From Mesostigma viride (taxonomy: Eukaryota; Streptophyta; Mesostigmatophyceae; Mesostigmatales; Mesostigmataceae), in contig RPFO01000106.1 in NCBI GenBank assembly GCA_009746045.1, positions 1,757,711 to 1,821,710 on the forward strand: a stretch of 64,000 nucleotides of DNA. The letters run 5' to 3'. The notes below the pieces were generated by a model that did not search any database, was not told where the DNA came from, and worked only from the letters and a program-made list of their open reading frames with translations. Shown here piece by piece: positions 23,401 through 35,600 of the stretch (positions are counted from its first letter, which is position 1; each line of letters begins with the position of its first letter). A program made the position numbers and the translations under genes.

Positions 23401-26400
23401 TTAGAACTCCAGTAAAACTCGTCCCGAAATTTTTCTAAAAAGAACAAAGTTTATATTCTATCACTTGCATTATGTGCTGTAACCACAACATTATATATAT
23501 CAGAAAGAAGGCATCCATTATCAAGAGGAATTACTATATACATTTGTGATTCCCTCGTTTGGAGTGTACGGTATCCTTAGCGCAGGTCGGTCAAGTAACC
23601 CAGCATGTCTTCAACTACTTATTAATTAAAGTGAGGCTAATTCGTGAAAAGGCTCAACTACTTCGTGAAGAAAAAGCTCGTGAATGGAGATATAAAAAGA
23701 TAGAAGATACAAGGAAGATACGGCATTTTGTAATATATATTCATTGAGAATGATAGATTACGGAGGTGAGATAGGCATGCAACATAAGGAAAAACCCGAT
23801 AACTGGGAGAATAACCCTGAAGAAATTATTATTATTTTTTTTTTTGTAATATATATGTATATATATTACAATATATATATCTATATACTCTGGCACACCC
23901 ATGCGCATGACACGCAAGTCCTTACTTATATCAGAAATAAGGCATCCATAATCAAAAGGAATTTTTTCCCATGATATGAGACTTGAAAGAAAAGTGGTCA
24001 CAGAGGTATTTTACCTTGCAGCAGCCAGCTTACAAATATGAGCCACATAAGAGCCACATATAAGCAGCCAACACACATCATATATATTACATAAGGTAGT
24101 ATTAGTAGTGTGCATTCGTGTAGATGTTGGTATGACCACCAGTGCCATTGCTAGCTAGTTGGGCAAGCAAGCCGAATAGAAATCATTCTCGCTCAGCATG
24201 AACTTGGTCGACAAGGTGCATTACGCTAGCTGGGCGTGTTGTGTCCAACTGCCAGCACTAGTGGCAGCTGAACACCGCAGGCACAGAAACATTGATCCCA
24301 CCCCAGGCCTCGAGGTTTTGTAAGGAGACACGCGTCCACATTTAAAAATGGGATACGAGGGGGGAGAGGAAGAGGGACTCCACTACCTGCGAAAGGGGGA
24401 ACATGCGAGTAATGATCCTTCAGCCTGCAACACCGTCAGCCATGGCAAGCTCGGGTCGCTCACACAGCAGCTGCACTCAAAAGCACACAGCTGCACAGAG
24501 AGGTAGTAGAATGCTGCAATCAGAGCGATCATTAATTAACTAATTAATTAGGAAGAGCGATCATACAACGATGCATTTTTGTCACCCACCAGGATGCAGC
24601 TTGCATACTTGACGAGCGATGCATCTGATTTCTTCCGGAAACGGCAGCCTTTCGATGTCGTCGCCCCCTTGGAAGCTTCTGGCGTCTTTTTCCCTGATGC
24701 GGTCAGTCAGGGCAGGAAATGAAGAAGAACCATACCCTGACGAAATGGACTCAGCGACCGCCAAAGGCTTGATATCATCTTTTTGTTCAAATGTCCCATC
24801 CAACAAGTGTGACAGGCAACGGGCACCTGCTCGTGCGCCCGCCTGTCATTTCCAACAGCCTGCCCCCACATCCAAGCAAGCATCTGTGTGCTACAGGAAG
24901 CCCGCCACCTGTCTGCAGATCTCAGCGCGTGCACCCACAAAAAGGAACCAATGCAGCTATCTTGAGGATATGCCCACAAGGTGCTCGTGCATCATCAACA
25001 GCCAGAACACACTACAACGACGGCCGTCCCCCACTCGAACATACCACGGACAACTTTTTTTCCGTTGCAGCTCGCACTGGCTGCTCTTTGCAGCAGGGTG
25101 ATCTCCTAGTTGCACAGTTGCAGCAACCATGCTTCTAATGAATGAGTAGTAATGCTTCTAATCAATTAGTAGTAATGCTCCCGTGTTGCAGAACTCACGC
25201 TTGTCCTTGGATGCCTTTTGCAGGTCGAGGCACCGCTCGTTCATGCGTGTGACGTTGCCCAGCCGCGTGACAGCTGGCAATACGTAGCATGGGGCGACGG
25301 TGCGGGGCCAGATGACAGAAGTGTAAGTCTTTAGACCACGATGTCCCGCGATTGTAAAGACATCATTCACATGAGAGCTGAGGAAGGGCCATGAAGCGAC
25401 AGCAAGCTGGTAGGTGATTCCAGAGCCCCTGTATAGGTGGCTTAAGAATGAATCGCTCATGAGGTCATGCAGGGCAAGATCATAGCCATCCCATCACAGG
25501 GAGCATTGTATACCAAGAGCACACCGGGTTGAACTGGCGAGGGGTATTTCATGGTACTGTACATCACATGGCAACAAACAGGGTCGAGAGGACAGCGGGA
25601 AGCATAAGTTGCAAGGGCTGTAGAGCACCTATGCACGAGGGGCCATGGCCAGCGACGCCAGGATGTGACAGGTGACCGCAAATGCTTTGGGACAGAGAGA
25701 AAAGAGAAGAGAAACGTAGGAAGAAATGAGAGGGGGAGGAAGGAGAATGAACAAAAGGGGACACACGAGGGGAGGACAAGAGGGGGAGATAAGGCAGGGG
25801 GGACAGAAGGGGAGGACAAGAGGGGGAGATAAGGCAGGGGGGACAGAAGGGGAGGAGAGGAGGGGGAGATAAGGCAGGGGGGACAGAAGGGGAGGAGAGG
25901 AGGGGGAGATAAGGCAGGGGGGACAGAAGGGGAGGACAAGAGGGGGAGATAAGGCAGGGGGGACAGAAGGGGAGGAGAGGAGGGGGAGATAAGGCAGGGG
26001 GGACAGAAGGGGAGGAGAGGAGGGGGAGATAGAGGGAAGAAGGAGCCCAGCCACTGCCCTGCTTGCCTTCATTGATGCAGAGCGCCTTGCGAGACGCCAG
26101 TGCGACCATCTGAACGTCCGCGTCACGGAAGGGCGTGCGGTTGACCTCGTTGACAAACTGGGACAGCTGCGAGTGCGTGCGGCTGCTGAAAAAGATCTGG
26201 CACGTGTCACGTGATTAAAGTAGCAAAAATAAATTAGTTAGATAAAGTAAAGTACTTATAAAGAAAAAGTCAAAATTACCCTCAGATGAGCAATGCACAC
26301 ATGCAGAAAAACTCGGGCAGGAATGAGAAGATGGGAAAAGCGTGCAAGTTGAGGCTAGCTGCTAGCAAAGCGTCAGTCCGTGACCATGGGTGCGGTATAG

Positions 26401-29400
26401 TAGACTTCGCTGGGGGGCGGTGTAGTAGACCTTGCAAACCTTAACATTCGAGGATGGGAACCAACAGCGAGACGCGTGTCACAAAACGGGGCGTACACAG
26501 GTGAGCCGCAGCACGGAGGCATGTGCCTATCAGCAGGGGTAGTTCAGGCCACTGGATAGATATACTTCTGAAGTATGCATAATGCTCGGTATACATAGCT
26601 CAGGCCACTGGACATATATATACACCGCTGCTGGGTTTAGTTCAGGCCACTGGATAGACACAACGCAGCAGACGGAGCGCACCTCGAGTAGCAATGATGT
26701 TCTGCATGCGAGCGTTCACGATGCGGCACCGACAAGCAAAACCGGGCAGTTACTTGATCCATCCAACACGTTTACTGGGGAGAAAAAGGAAATAGTTGCC
26801 ACAATAGTTGCCACAATAGTTGCCACAATAGTTGCCACAGTTGCCAAGTCCATCGAGGTCTATTCCTCAATGAACAAGGGAAATTACTTAGCCCATTAGT
26901 TGCCTGTTGCCACAAAGATGTCGTTGACAAGGGTGAGAGAGGTGAGCCAGCAGTTAAACATACCTTCACAGCTGTGGCGTCCGTGCCCAGGTCAGTGCCA
27001 CTGTCGTAGCCATCGCTGTCGGATGAGACCGCGCCGTCGGCATGTGCCAGCCGTTTGAGGGGGGCGCGGGCAGCTGCTTGCGGTGGGGCACCGGCATACC
27101 ATGCAGGGAGGTTCAGAAACATCCCATAATAAGTCAAAGAAAGCCCCATTGCGCATCAGTGCAAGTAGTATTCAAAGCCAAGGCATGGCACATGCCAGAT
27201 GGCCTTGCGGCCCGGGATCCAAATCTTTCGAAAGCGGCCCACCTGGCCCACCCCGTTCACTGTAGCTTGAAGCAAATTTGCAGGAGCGCCAAAAAAGGGA
27301 GGAGAGGATTGAAAGTCTCATTGGGATGTTTAGGGCCGGCTTGCAAGCCTATGAGAAACCGAAACGCTTCCATCTTAAACGTGAAGGCAGATATACGATG
27401 CCGAGCTTTTTACAAAACCATGAGACCAACCCCTCCAGACATCGGGCAGGTCAGCTGATTTCTAGGCCAAGGACAAACGGCCTGCACAAGTTACTACTTG
27501 AATTGCTGACCATGTTACAAACGACCTGCAGAAGTGGTTCCCTTGACTATTGCTAACCACATTCCAAGTTACAAACACAAATATACTGCACAGGAGGTTA
27601 CCTTGGGTGTCATCCCATTCCCCCAGCAACAGCTCGGAATCTTCGTCTTTTCCCAGGGTGGAGCCTGCACCCTCCAAGGAGGCCCTCCTGGCCGCACTTG
27701 CCGATGGAGCACCAGGGTCAGTCCCGGCCGGGCCCTGCCACATACCGGATCGGAGCCAAGACAAGTGCTGTACTTTAGCAGCCCTTGTGTAGTGTGGTCA
27801 TCCGCGGCATATTCTCCGGAAGACCTTTCCTTGAACCCACATTTTCTGGGAAATAATCTTGTTTCCTAGTAGCCTTATACTACCAATGATTTGCTGGACA
27901 TGAAGAAGGGGTTACCAGAGCAGTGTACGGGATGTAACACTCGGCTAAGGAGAAGGGGTTACCAGAGAAGTGTATGGTATATAACACTCGGCTAAGGAGA
28001 TGGCGTTACCAGAGCAGCGTATGGGATATAACACTCGGCTAAGCGGTCCAGTGCTGCCTAGAATACAGCGCTGCCATATGTATACAAGCTCCGGCCATCT
28101 GAAATTGAAAAAGAAGAAATCCATTCATAGTTATCATTAATAGGATATAAATGCAGACACCAATAAAACTAATGACCGCATAAGGAAGCTGGCCGATTAA
28201 GGCAATATGCGCCTCTCCACCATAGGTCCGTACAATGCAACATCACGGTGGTGGTAACTCCACATTTTGAGAACATCAACCATGTGACCATGTCACCATA
28301 TTTTTCAAGCAAGCCAATGCCTTGCACGTTCTCTGGGGATCCGAGGCTGCAAAGACAAAACACAAGATCGTTCAATGGCATCGGCATTGGCCATCGTTCA
28401 ATGGCATTGGACCTCTCACGCATGACAGCATGGTCTAGAAAAAGAAAAGCTTGTCTCCTGTGCTTGCCATTTGCATCGAGAATTCGTGTAGTAAGTATCC
28501 ACCATCTCCCCACACCCCCTTCTGTCCCCAAAGCAGAAACTTTAGCACGCTCATGCAGTAGCTCTAGATTAAGGTACGACAAACCAACCGGATCGCTTAC
28601 AAAAAGTGAGGCGGCGCCGCTGGCCGCAACTCCCCTGCCGCCCCGTGCATTGGCCCTTGCTTTGAATGTTTCCACCTCTCGGCGCGCTAGCTCACGGTTT
28701 TTCTGCCGCAGCGTTCGGACATGCTCCTTATGCTTGCGCTCGCGGTCCACCTCGTATTCCAGCACCCACGCGGGCTCTGGGGGGGGGAGGGTAATAGGTA
28801 TGTACAAGGGGATGGGGGGGGGGAGCATGTGGTTCACTCGGCAGCGCCAATGGCAAACAACGTGGGTCGCTTGAGATATTATTCAGCACCTTGTTCATGT
28901 CAGCCAGGCGGCGGTATACAGTTATACTAACGATTAGTGGTAATCAGTTATTCATGTGCGACGTATACGAGTACTAGTGAATCTTATAAGATTCACTAGT
29001 CATAGCGGATGATCTAGGAAACCACGTTCTTTTGTCTAACAGTCATAGCGGATGATCTAGGGAACTACGTTCTATTGTCTAACAGTCATAGCAGATGATC
29101 TAGGAAACTACGTTCTACTGTCTAAGAGTCATAGCAGATGATCTAGGGAACTACGTTCTTTGTCTAAGCCTAGACTGCCCAACCGTGAAACTCAATAGAT
29201 TTCCCAGGATAGGCAGTTTGAGGGAAGAAGAACGGCAAAGAAGCAGGGAAAAATCAAGGGGACGGGGAGCGGGAGACAGGGATAGGGAAACAAAGAACAG
29301 GGGACGAGGGGACGAGGGGACGAGGGGACGAGGGGACGAGGGGACGAGGGGGCGAGGGGACGAGGGGACGAGGGGACGAGGGGAAGAGGGGACGAGGGGA

Positions 29401-31105
29401 CGGGCGGACAAGGGGGCTAGGGGACTAGGGGACGGGGGGGCATGGGACGAGGGGACGAAGGGACGAGGGGACGAGCGGACAAAGGGACAAGGGGACAGGG
29501 CACAGGGAACAAGGGGCAAGGGGCAACAAGGGAGCAGGGAAGAAAGGAGCTACAACCTCCTCACCCACCATTGTCCCCATTGGCGTTTCCGCCCCTGCTG
29601 TCCAGTTGAGATGTGGCCGTGGCATCCCCTGACTTGACAGGTGGCGTCTTCTGGTCCTCCAGCCACTGCAGGGCGCTGCAGATGACGCTCAGGGTCTTGC
29701 CCTGGATATGGCACCCAGGATGGGGGCGACCAGGCAAGGGAAGGAAAGGCTTTATGAGCCTTGACCGCTTCATGTGTGTGCCAGCAGAGGCGTGTGCCAG
29801 CAGCAATTGAGCGGTCAATGGAACGCGCGCAACATTTCACCTTAACTGCACTGGCCACCATTGTTGTATTGGACACATTGGCGTATCGGACACTGCATGT
29901 TTTAGGCGCCAATGTTGTATTGGACACTTCATCCATTGGACACTTTGTGTGTTGGACACCAATGTTGTATTGGACAATCTCACATATTGGACACTTCCAC
30001 GTATTGGAACTTCCACACGGTGGACACTTCATGTATTGGACGCTTCATTTATTGGAGACTTCATTTAATGGAAATATTCTTGAGCCCAGAAAGCCCTGCT
30101 TTGTGATACCCTCACGACCAAGCCTTGACATGTGCCTCAGCCGTCCTGCGATGATTGGTTGTCGGTTATAGAACCCGTCAGGGACTCCTATCTTTCGCAC
30201 GCTGCCTGGCAGAGCGGTGGCTTGGGAGAGAACACAGTGCGGGATAGTAGAAAATTGCTTTTAACCATCCTAGTCCAGGCGACCCCCCCGTTCCCAGTGT
30301 GTGTGGTGTACAGATAGCCAACAGGAAACTTGCGCAGCCGTCCAAGGTGTCGGTTGACTATCGCAGGCAATGACATGGGAGTCTGGGACAAGGATCTTGG
30401 AGGGCTAGTGCAGCAAGGGTAGTTGCAATCAGGCCTTGCGTGACTACATGGTGGATGGTTTGACTGACCACACCGTCGATGGACTTTCCCACATGAGTTA
30501 AGGTCACAACGCATAAGCAAGGGGGTGGAAGCACTGAGGTCCTAAAATGTGACAGCTGGCCAAGGGTGGCCGAGATGCATCAAAGCCAATGATGTGATGG
30601 GCCAAGGCTAACAATTACGTGCTAATGGTGGCTGCCTCAGCTATGTGTGGGACTAACTCTATGCACGGGAGGGTGCATCAGATTCTGACGAAGCTGTTTC
30701 GCCCAAATACGCTAGACAAGGTCTATGCTAGAGCTGGAGAGGCCACATAGCCCACGTGAAAGGTAATGGGGCATTCAGCACACATCAAATATAAGAGAGG
30801 GGAAATCTTTACATTAACCGAGCCTGGTTGGCCCGATGACGCAGGCGTACTTTTGTCAGTACTCGGGAGGAAATAGGCGGGGGGGGTGAGTGGTTGAGCA
30901 ACTACAGGTGACATGTGAGACTCTAGCCCAGCCTTACCGTGCCTGTCGGGCTCTCGAATATGCCAACACCACCGCTGTCAATCGTGTCGTAGATCTTCTG
31001 CATCAGTTGCTGTTGAATAGGGTATGGAGTGAACGGAAATGCAGGGAATTCCTGACGCTTGCTTTGCCCCGCCGGGCCTTCGGCGAGATTTCCGTGGTCT
31101 GGCAT
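8456..31105 (-). CDS. DDX11: DDX11/CHL1-type Fe-S DNA helicase, 21 coding exons
   Basis: Exons, 5' to 3': 31105-30938, 29701-29569, 28776-28541, 27734-27602, 27073-26964, 26196-26067, 25273-25199, 24693-24590, 20146-20100, 19240-19192, 18690-18553, 17561-17124, 16722-16653, 16271-16158, 15175-15063, 14454-14284, 12987-12838, 11316-11236, 10516-10413, 9646-9282, 8790-8456. Phases agree at every junction; the product is 1087 residues against about 970 in human DDX11. Motifs: FPFTPYPIQ; Walker A ESPTGTGKT (51-59); SRTHSQ (265-270); four Fe-S cysteines near 300, 318, 345 and 382; DEAH (425-428); GGTLQP (681-686); KMSEGINF; QSIGRAIRH (973-981). The DIEDL segment comes from a 47-nt exon. DDX11 is a nuclear 5'-3' ATP-dependent helicase for cohesion and replication-fork repair. 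Oddities are a glutamine-rich insert (about 510-525), a GC donor after exon 6, a weak donor (AAA|GTTTCT) after exon 3, and transposon-like sequence in intron 8. The exon 13 acceptor is the least certain junction. Confidence 0.93.
15770..16165. repeat. 36-bp minisatellite made of exon-14 end plus 5' splice donor
   Basis: Eleven units of about 36 bp. On the minus strand each reads CTGCTCACCGTCACAG followed by GTTTGTTGTTTAGGATGG. The first unit in transcript order is the real end of DDX11 exon 14 and its donor (exon end 16158), so the array is a tandem amplification of a splice junction. The first six donors stay in the helicase reading frame, each adding 12 residues (pattern LLFRMVLLTVTG). An extra A near 15969 then leads to a stop. 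Confidence 0.85.
18343..18540. repeat. 87-bp tandem repeat abutting the exon 11 donor
   Basis: Two full copies and a partial third of a unit starting GACTAGGGCACGAGATGTAT. The partial copy (18518 onward) runs straight into the donor of DDX11 exon 11 (exon end 18553). Confidence 0.8.
19676..19728. repeat. 5-bp microsatellite (GATAC/GATGC)n
   Basis: A run of CGATA, CGATC and CGATG pentamers in DDX11 intron 9. Confidence 0.85.
19911..20146. repeat. Three copies of the exon 9 end with its donor
   Basis: The minus-strand sequence for DLV-x-MGKER plus donor (GAGAG|GTAGGC) occurs at 20100 (the real exon), and again near 20003 and 19914, spaced about 90-96 bp. The intronic copies encode DLVRMG-type variants. 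Only the copy at 20146-20100 keeps the full DIEDL segment and acceptor. Confidence 0.75.
20169..20285. repeat. 30-bp minisatellite, four units
   Basis: The unit CACAGCTTGATGCCATCAGC plus AAGCATTAGG is repeated four times, just upstream (in transcript sense) of DDX11 exon 9. Confidence 0.9.
21161..23122. repeat. Tandem pair of an unknown element, first copy internally deleted
   Basis: A 128-bp block at 21161-21288 recurs at 21741-21868, and a 419-bp block at 21322-21740 recurs at 22704-23122. The copies appear identical by eye. The order is therefore left block, 33 bp, right block, left block, 835 bp, right block: two head-to-tail units of 580 and 1382 bp, the first lacking most of its interior. 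The right block contains CCGCCCGGGTATAATCAACC and a TTTTATTTAATTCATTTTTC tract. No terminal inverted repeats or recognisable protein were found. It lies in DDX11 intron 8 (24589-20147). Confidence 0.8.
23744..23835 (+). repeat. Dispersed repeat, copy 1
   Basis: GAGAATGATAGATTACGGAG, then GTGAGATAGGCATGCAACAT and an A-rich tail. A related copy lies at 58578-58670. The distance and shared A-rich end suggest a short retroelement tail. Confidence 0.6.
25735..26030. repeat. 40-bp purine-rich minisatellite
   Basis: About seven units of GGACAGAAGGGGAGGAGAGG plus AGGGGGAGATAAGGCAGGGG. It starts about 37 bp downstream of the GC donor of DDX11 exon 6 and is pyrimidine-rich in the transcript. Confidence 0.9.
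26796..26849. repeat. 12-bp repeat (ATAGTTGCCACA)n
   Basis: About four units of ATAGTTGCCACA in DDX11 intron 5. Confidence 0.8.
27898..28045. repeat. Minisatellite of about 50 bp, three units
   Basis: The unit contains GGGGTTACCAGAGCAGTGTA and AACACTCGGCTAAGGAGA. It lies in DDX11 intron 3. Confidence 0.85.
28998..29166. repeat. 43-bp minisatellite, four units
   Basis: The unit begins AGTCATAGCGGATGATCTAG and ends TTTTGTCTAAC. It lies in DDX11 intron 2. Confidence 0.9.
29298..29515. repeat. (GGGGACGA)n-type minisatellite
   Basis: Degenerate GGGGACGAG units, about 55 bp downstream of the DDX11 exon 2 donor (exon end 29569). Confidence 0.85.
29868..30066. repeat. TATTGGACACTTC-type degenerate repeat
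   Basis: Irregular units of (T)ATTGGACAC(TTC) in DDX11 intron 1. Confidence 0.7.
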
Positions 31106-32648
31106 CTTGGTTGCTTCACGCGCGCTTGCGGGCGGGTCCCATGTTGTACCTTAGGCCCCGATGCTCACCGGCAGCCATCGTACCAGGTCCTCGAGCAATA
31201 CGAAGCTCTATCTGCAGCACCGCGCGACTGACACCTTAATCATGGCGCCGAACTTCGATGATCCATGCGCGGACCAACTGCGGACATCAGGAGGCCAGAA
31301 GGCATGCTCTGAACTAAGCCGCAGTTACAACCTTAAGCCGCGCAGACAACGTTGGCATTCAGCTGCAACAGCCTGTCCCGGCGTTGTCTACATGCTTGCA
31401 GTAAGCAATACGTTGGACTAACAAAAAGCAAAAAAAGGCAATGACCCACGAGAGGACCTCGGCTTAAGCGCAGTGCAAATATGGAAGGCTTTGCTCTCTT
31501 GCGGTTACACCTGGCCTATGCTTCTTACGCAGGACGACGAATACGGCCTGGAGAGTGGAGCGAGAAATTACATACAAGCACCGAAAGTAATAGTGGGCTT
31601 TGACAACGTCGCTTCTGATAGCTTTTGATCGACTGCTTCTGATCGAGTTGCTGTGGCGGGAACCCGTGATCGACGACCGCGGCAAAACCCTTTCCCGCGA
31701 ACCACTGGGCACGTGTCGTTCTCACATTCAATGTTGTGTGAGGTTGTGGGTCTTTGAGCCACATTTTGTTCCGGCATCAGATTGCAAACTCCACCGGCCG
31801 CGGCCGGGTCGCGCGTGTCTGACTAAGCCGTTCGTTGCCGACTAAGCCGTTCGTTGCCAGACTTGGCGACGCCACGCCCGCGTGGCGCGCCCGTCAGGCC
31901 GTCACCCGCGCGACTATTTTGTCCTGGCACCGAGGCCGAATCGCTATTTCAGGTAAAAATACTACCCAATATACCGTCGGTATATACTACCACTATCATG
32001 TAACTAGCCGTACGAAGTGAGACAACTATGCCTGGACGCATGGCGATCCCGCAACGCCGTGGAAGGACTAGGGTAGTTGTCTGAGAGGAAAGACGCGAAG
32101 CCCGCGTTAGCCGCGTGCCTATCTCTAGGTAGACCTGCATGGAGGGAGCTATAGGGTAACAAGAAAGGTTGATCTATAGGGAAAACACACACACACACAT
32201 ACACACACAAGGAATACACGTACACTGATAGGGGGATAATAGTTGTCTCACTTAAGTTTTATATATGACTTGCAAAGAGAAGTTAAGGGGCCTCAGATTT
32301 AGTAGGAATGGAGCCGTACAGGATACCATTGTGATGCAAATAAATTAATAAAATTCATTAATTTACACATAGACTGCGTCACGTGAGCACGTCAAGATGA
32401 CACGCCAGTAGTCACCCACATTTTGGCGCTGTGTACTTGCCGATGGTACCTCTCAACACAATGATTATTATTTGTCTCTTTACACATGAACATAAATGAC
32501 AAAACATCTTATGTGACTTTATTTGTTCCTTGAAAAGGAGCACGTCAAAACTACCAAATTTACAGCTGCCCAGGTGCAGTTGCCAACTGGATTCACCTGG
32601 CCAGACACATATAGGATGACTGTGAAAAATATGATCACCGAATCAGGT
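31106..32648. other. Intergenic region between DGAT2 and DDX11
   Basis: Both genes are on the minus strand, so this should hold the DGAT2 3' UTR and the DDX11 promoter. Only a (CA)n run near 32188-32210 and a TTAATTA plus CTGCGTCACGTGAGC block at 32345-32395, related to the LINE end, were noticed. Confidence 0.5.
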
Positions 32649-35600
32649 TTACCAGAACTCAAGCTGTCGGTTTTCCATGCCCTTGATGTTGCGTTTGTGT
32701 TCATCAAACATGCGTTGGAGCTCCTGTTTTCATACAGCCATGGACAAGCAATAGCATGCAGCAAGTGCATCACATGTAGAAATTCCGAGGACACATGCAT
32801 GAGAAAACCACGCCATGCGCAATTGCAAACAACCCAACGCACCAGGCACATGAGTAGAGAGGCTACAGCAAAGCAGCCAACTTCGCACGAGCACATAGTA
32901 CCTTCACCTGAAAGCATGCGAGACCATCAGACAGGCTGGCAGTAACAAGGCTACTCACACAGGGGAAAAGCAGGGCAGGTTGCTGACTGGCAAATTATCC
33001 CACAGGAATCAGTGCAGCGACAGGCAGTAGACTACCAACAAAGGAAACAATTGGTTTGCGTGTGCATGCGACCGTGAACACTCAAACCCGTCAAGGGGTG
33101 TTCAAAGTGGATTTCTTGAAGTGCCATGACTACCTTTCAACCCATCATTTTGACCCATCCACTGCGTGTGCCACCCTATGACACGTGCGGCACCGCTCAC
33201 GTCATCAGCGCATAAAAGTTGTGCCCCCTGATTGAAAGTACCGAGCACCTTGTCGCCACTGGCATTATATTAAATATTCTACGCCTTCGATAGCATGAGT
33301 GGCATGGTGAGGCCTACCTAGTCAGCCATTTTGATGGGGTGCCGCCGGTGCATAACAGGCCTGCGACCGCACATTCAATTCCTATAACCGGAATACTGCT
33401 GGATATCTGTTCCCGCCTAACGTGCATGGCCATTGCGTGCCTGAAAATATTCACAGTAAAACACAGTGTCGCATACCATCAAGTAGCATGGTATTGGTCC
33501 ACCATCCACTCGCACCAGATGACCGACGTAATGCTGCCTACCTTGACACAACTCTGCCTACCTTCACATAGTTGGCGTGGTACTGGCCCATCCACGCACC
33601 CCATGACCGACATAACTCTGCCCACCTTGATGTAGCTGGCATGGTATTGGTCCACCTGCGCCTGCGTCGGCTCCGCGATCTTGGGCAGCACAAACGGCTT
33701 GCCCACCACGGTATGCAGCTCCAGGTTGGTGCGCGGCAGCAGCGGGCAGAACCAGGCGCCAAACGCCAGCACGCCCGGTATTGAGTGTCGGCCTAGCCAC
33801 AGGCGGAAACTCCAACCTCCCTGCAAGTTGGCCATGCAGCAAGAAGATGAAAGATCCAAATGAAGTTACCATCTTGGGAAAGGGGGCAAGAGGGGGCAAG
33901 GGGGCAAGGGGGGGCAAGGGGGGGCAAGGGGGGCCAAGGGGGAAAGGGGGGGAAAGGGGGGGAAAGGGGGGAAAGGCGGGGGAAGGGGGGGAAGGGGGCG
34001 AAAGGGGGGGAAAGGCGGGGGAAGGGGGGGAAGGGGGGAAAGGGGGGGGAAAGGGGGGAAGGGGGGGCAAGGGGGGCAAGGGGGGCAAGGGGGGCAAGGG
34101 GGGGCAAGGGGGGGCAAGGGGGGGCAAGGGGGGCAAGGGGGGCCGAGGGGGGCAAGGGGGGCAAGGGGGGGAAAGGCGGGGAAGGGGGGGAAGCGGGGGC
34201 AAGGGGGGGAAAGGCGGGGTAAGGGGGGGAAGGGGGGGCAAGGGGGGAAAGGGGGGGAAGGGGGGCAAGGGGGGCAAGGGGGGCAAGGGGGGCAAGGGGG
34301 GCAAGGGGGGCAAGGGGGCAAGGGGGGGCAAGGGGGGCAAGGGGGGCAAGGGGGGCAAGGGGGGCAAGGGGGGCAAGGGGGGCAAGGGGGGGCAAGGGGG
34401 GCAAGGGGGGGCAAGGGGGGCAAGGGGGCAAGGGGGGCAAGGGGGGAAAGGGGGGAAAGGGGGGGAAAGGGGGGAAAGGGGGGAAAGGGGGGAAAGGGGG
34501 GAAAGGGGGGGAAAGGGGGCGAAAGGGGCGAAAGGGGCGAAAGGGGGGAAAGGGGGGAAAGGGGGGAAAGGGGGGGAAAGGGGGGGAAAGGGGGGAACGG
34601 GGGGAAGGGGGGGAAAGGGGAAAGGAGGGGGAAAGGGGGGAAGGGGGGAAAGGGGGGGAAGGGGGGAAAGGGGGGGGAAAGGGGGCAAGGGGGCAAGGGG
34701 GGGCAAGGGGGGCAAGGGGGGGCGAGGGGCGAGGGGGGGCAAGGGGGGGCGAGGGGGGGCAAGGGGGGGGCGAGGGGGGCGAGGGGGGGAAGGGGGGGGC
34801 GAGAAGGGGGGGGCGAGGGGGGCGAGGGGGAGGGGGGGGGAAGGGGGAGGGGGGGAGGGGGGGAAGGGGGGGGAAGGGGGGGGAAGGGGGAAGGGGGGGA
34901 AGGGGGAAGGGGGGCAAGGGGGGAAGGGGGGGCAAGGGGGAAGGGGAAGGGGGAAAGGGGGGGAAGGGGGGGCAAGGGGGGCAAGGGGGGGCAAGGGGGC
35001 AAGGGGGGGCAAGGGGGGCAAGGGGGGCAAGGGGGGCAAGGGGGGCAAGGGGGGCAAGGGGGGGCAAGGGGGCAAGGGGGCAAGGGGGGGCAAGGGGGCA
35101 AGGGGGGCAAGGGGGGCAAGGGGGGGCAAGGGGGGCAAGGGGGGCAAGGGGGGCAAAGGGGGGCAAAGGGGGGCAAAGGGGGGAAAGGGGGGCAAGGGGG
35201 GGCAAGGGGGGAAAGGGGGGGAAAGGGGGGGAAAGGGGGGAAAGGGGGGAAAGGGGGGGAAAGGGGGGAAAGGGGGGGAAAGGGGGGGAAAGGGGGGGAA
35301 AGGGGGGAAAGGGGGGAAAGGGGGGGAAAGGGGGGGAAAGGGGGAAAGGGGGGAAAGGGGGGAAGGGGGGAAAGGGGGGAAAGGGGGGGAAAGGGGGGGA
35401 AAGGGGGGAAAGGGGGGAAAGGGGGGGAAAGGGGGGGAAAGGGGGGGAAAGGGGGGAAAGGGGGGGAAAGGGGGGGAAAGGGGGGAAAGGGGGGGAAAGG
35501 GGGAAAGGGGGCAAGGGGGGGCAAGGGGGAAAGGGGGGGAAAGGGGGGCAAGGGGGGGCAAGGGGGGGAAAGGGGGGGAAAGGGGGGGAAAGGGGGGCAA

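Noticed and set aside
24587-24730. Alternative frame of DDX11 exon 8 (PFPEEIRCIARQ)
   Set aside because: It breaks splice phase; the chosen frame supplies the third Fe-S cysteine and fits both neighbouring junctions.
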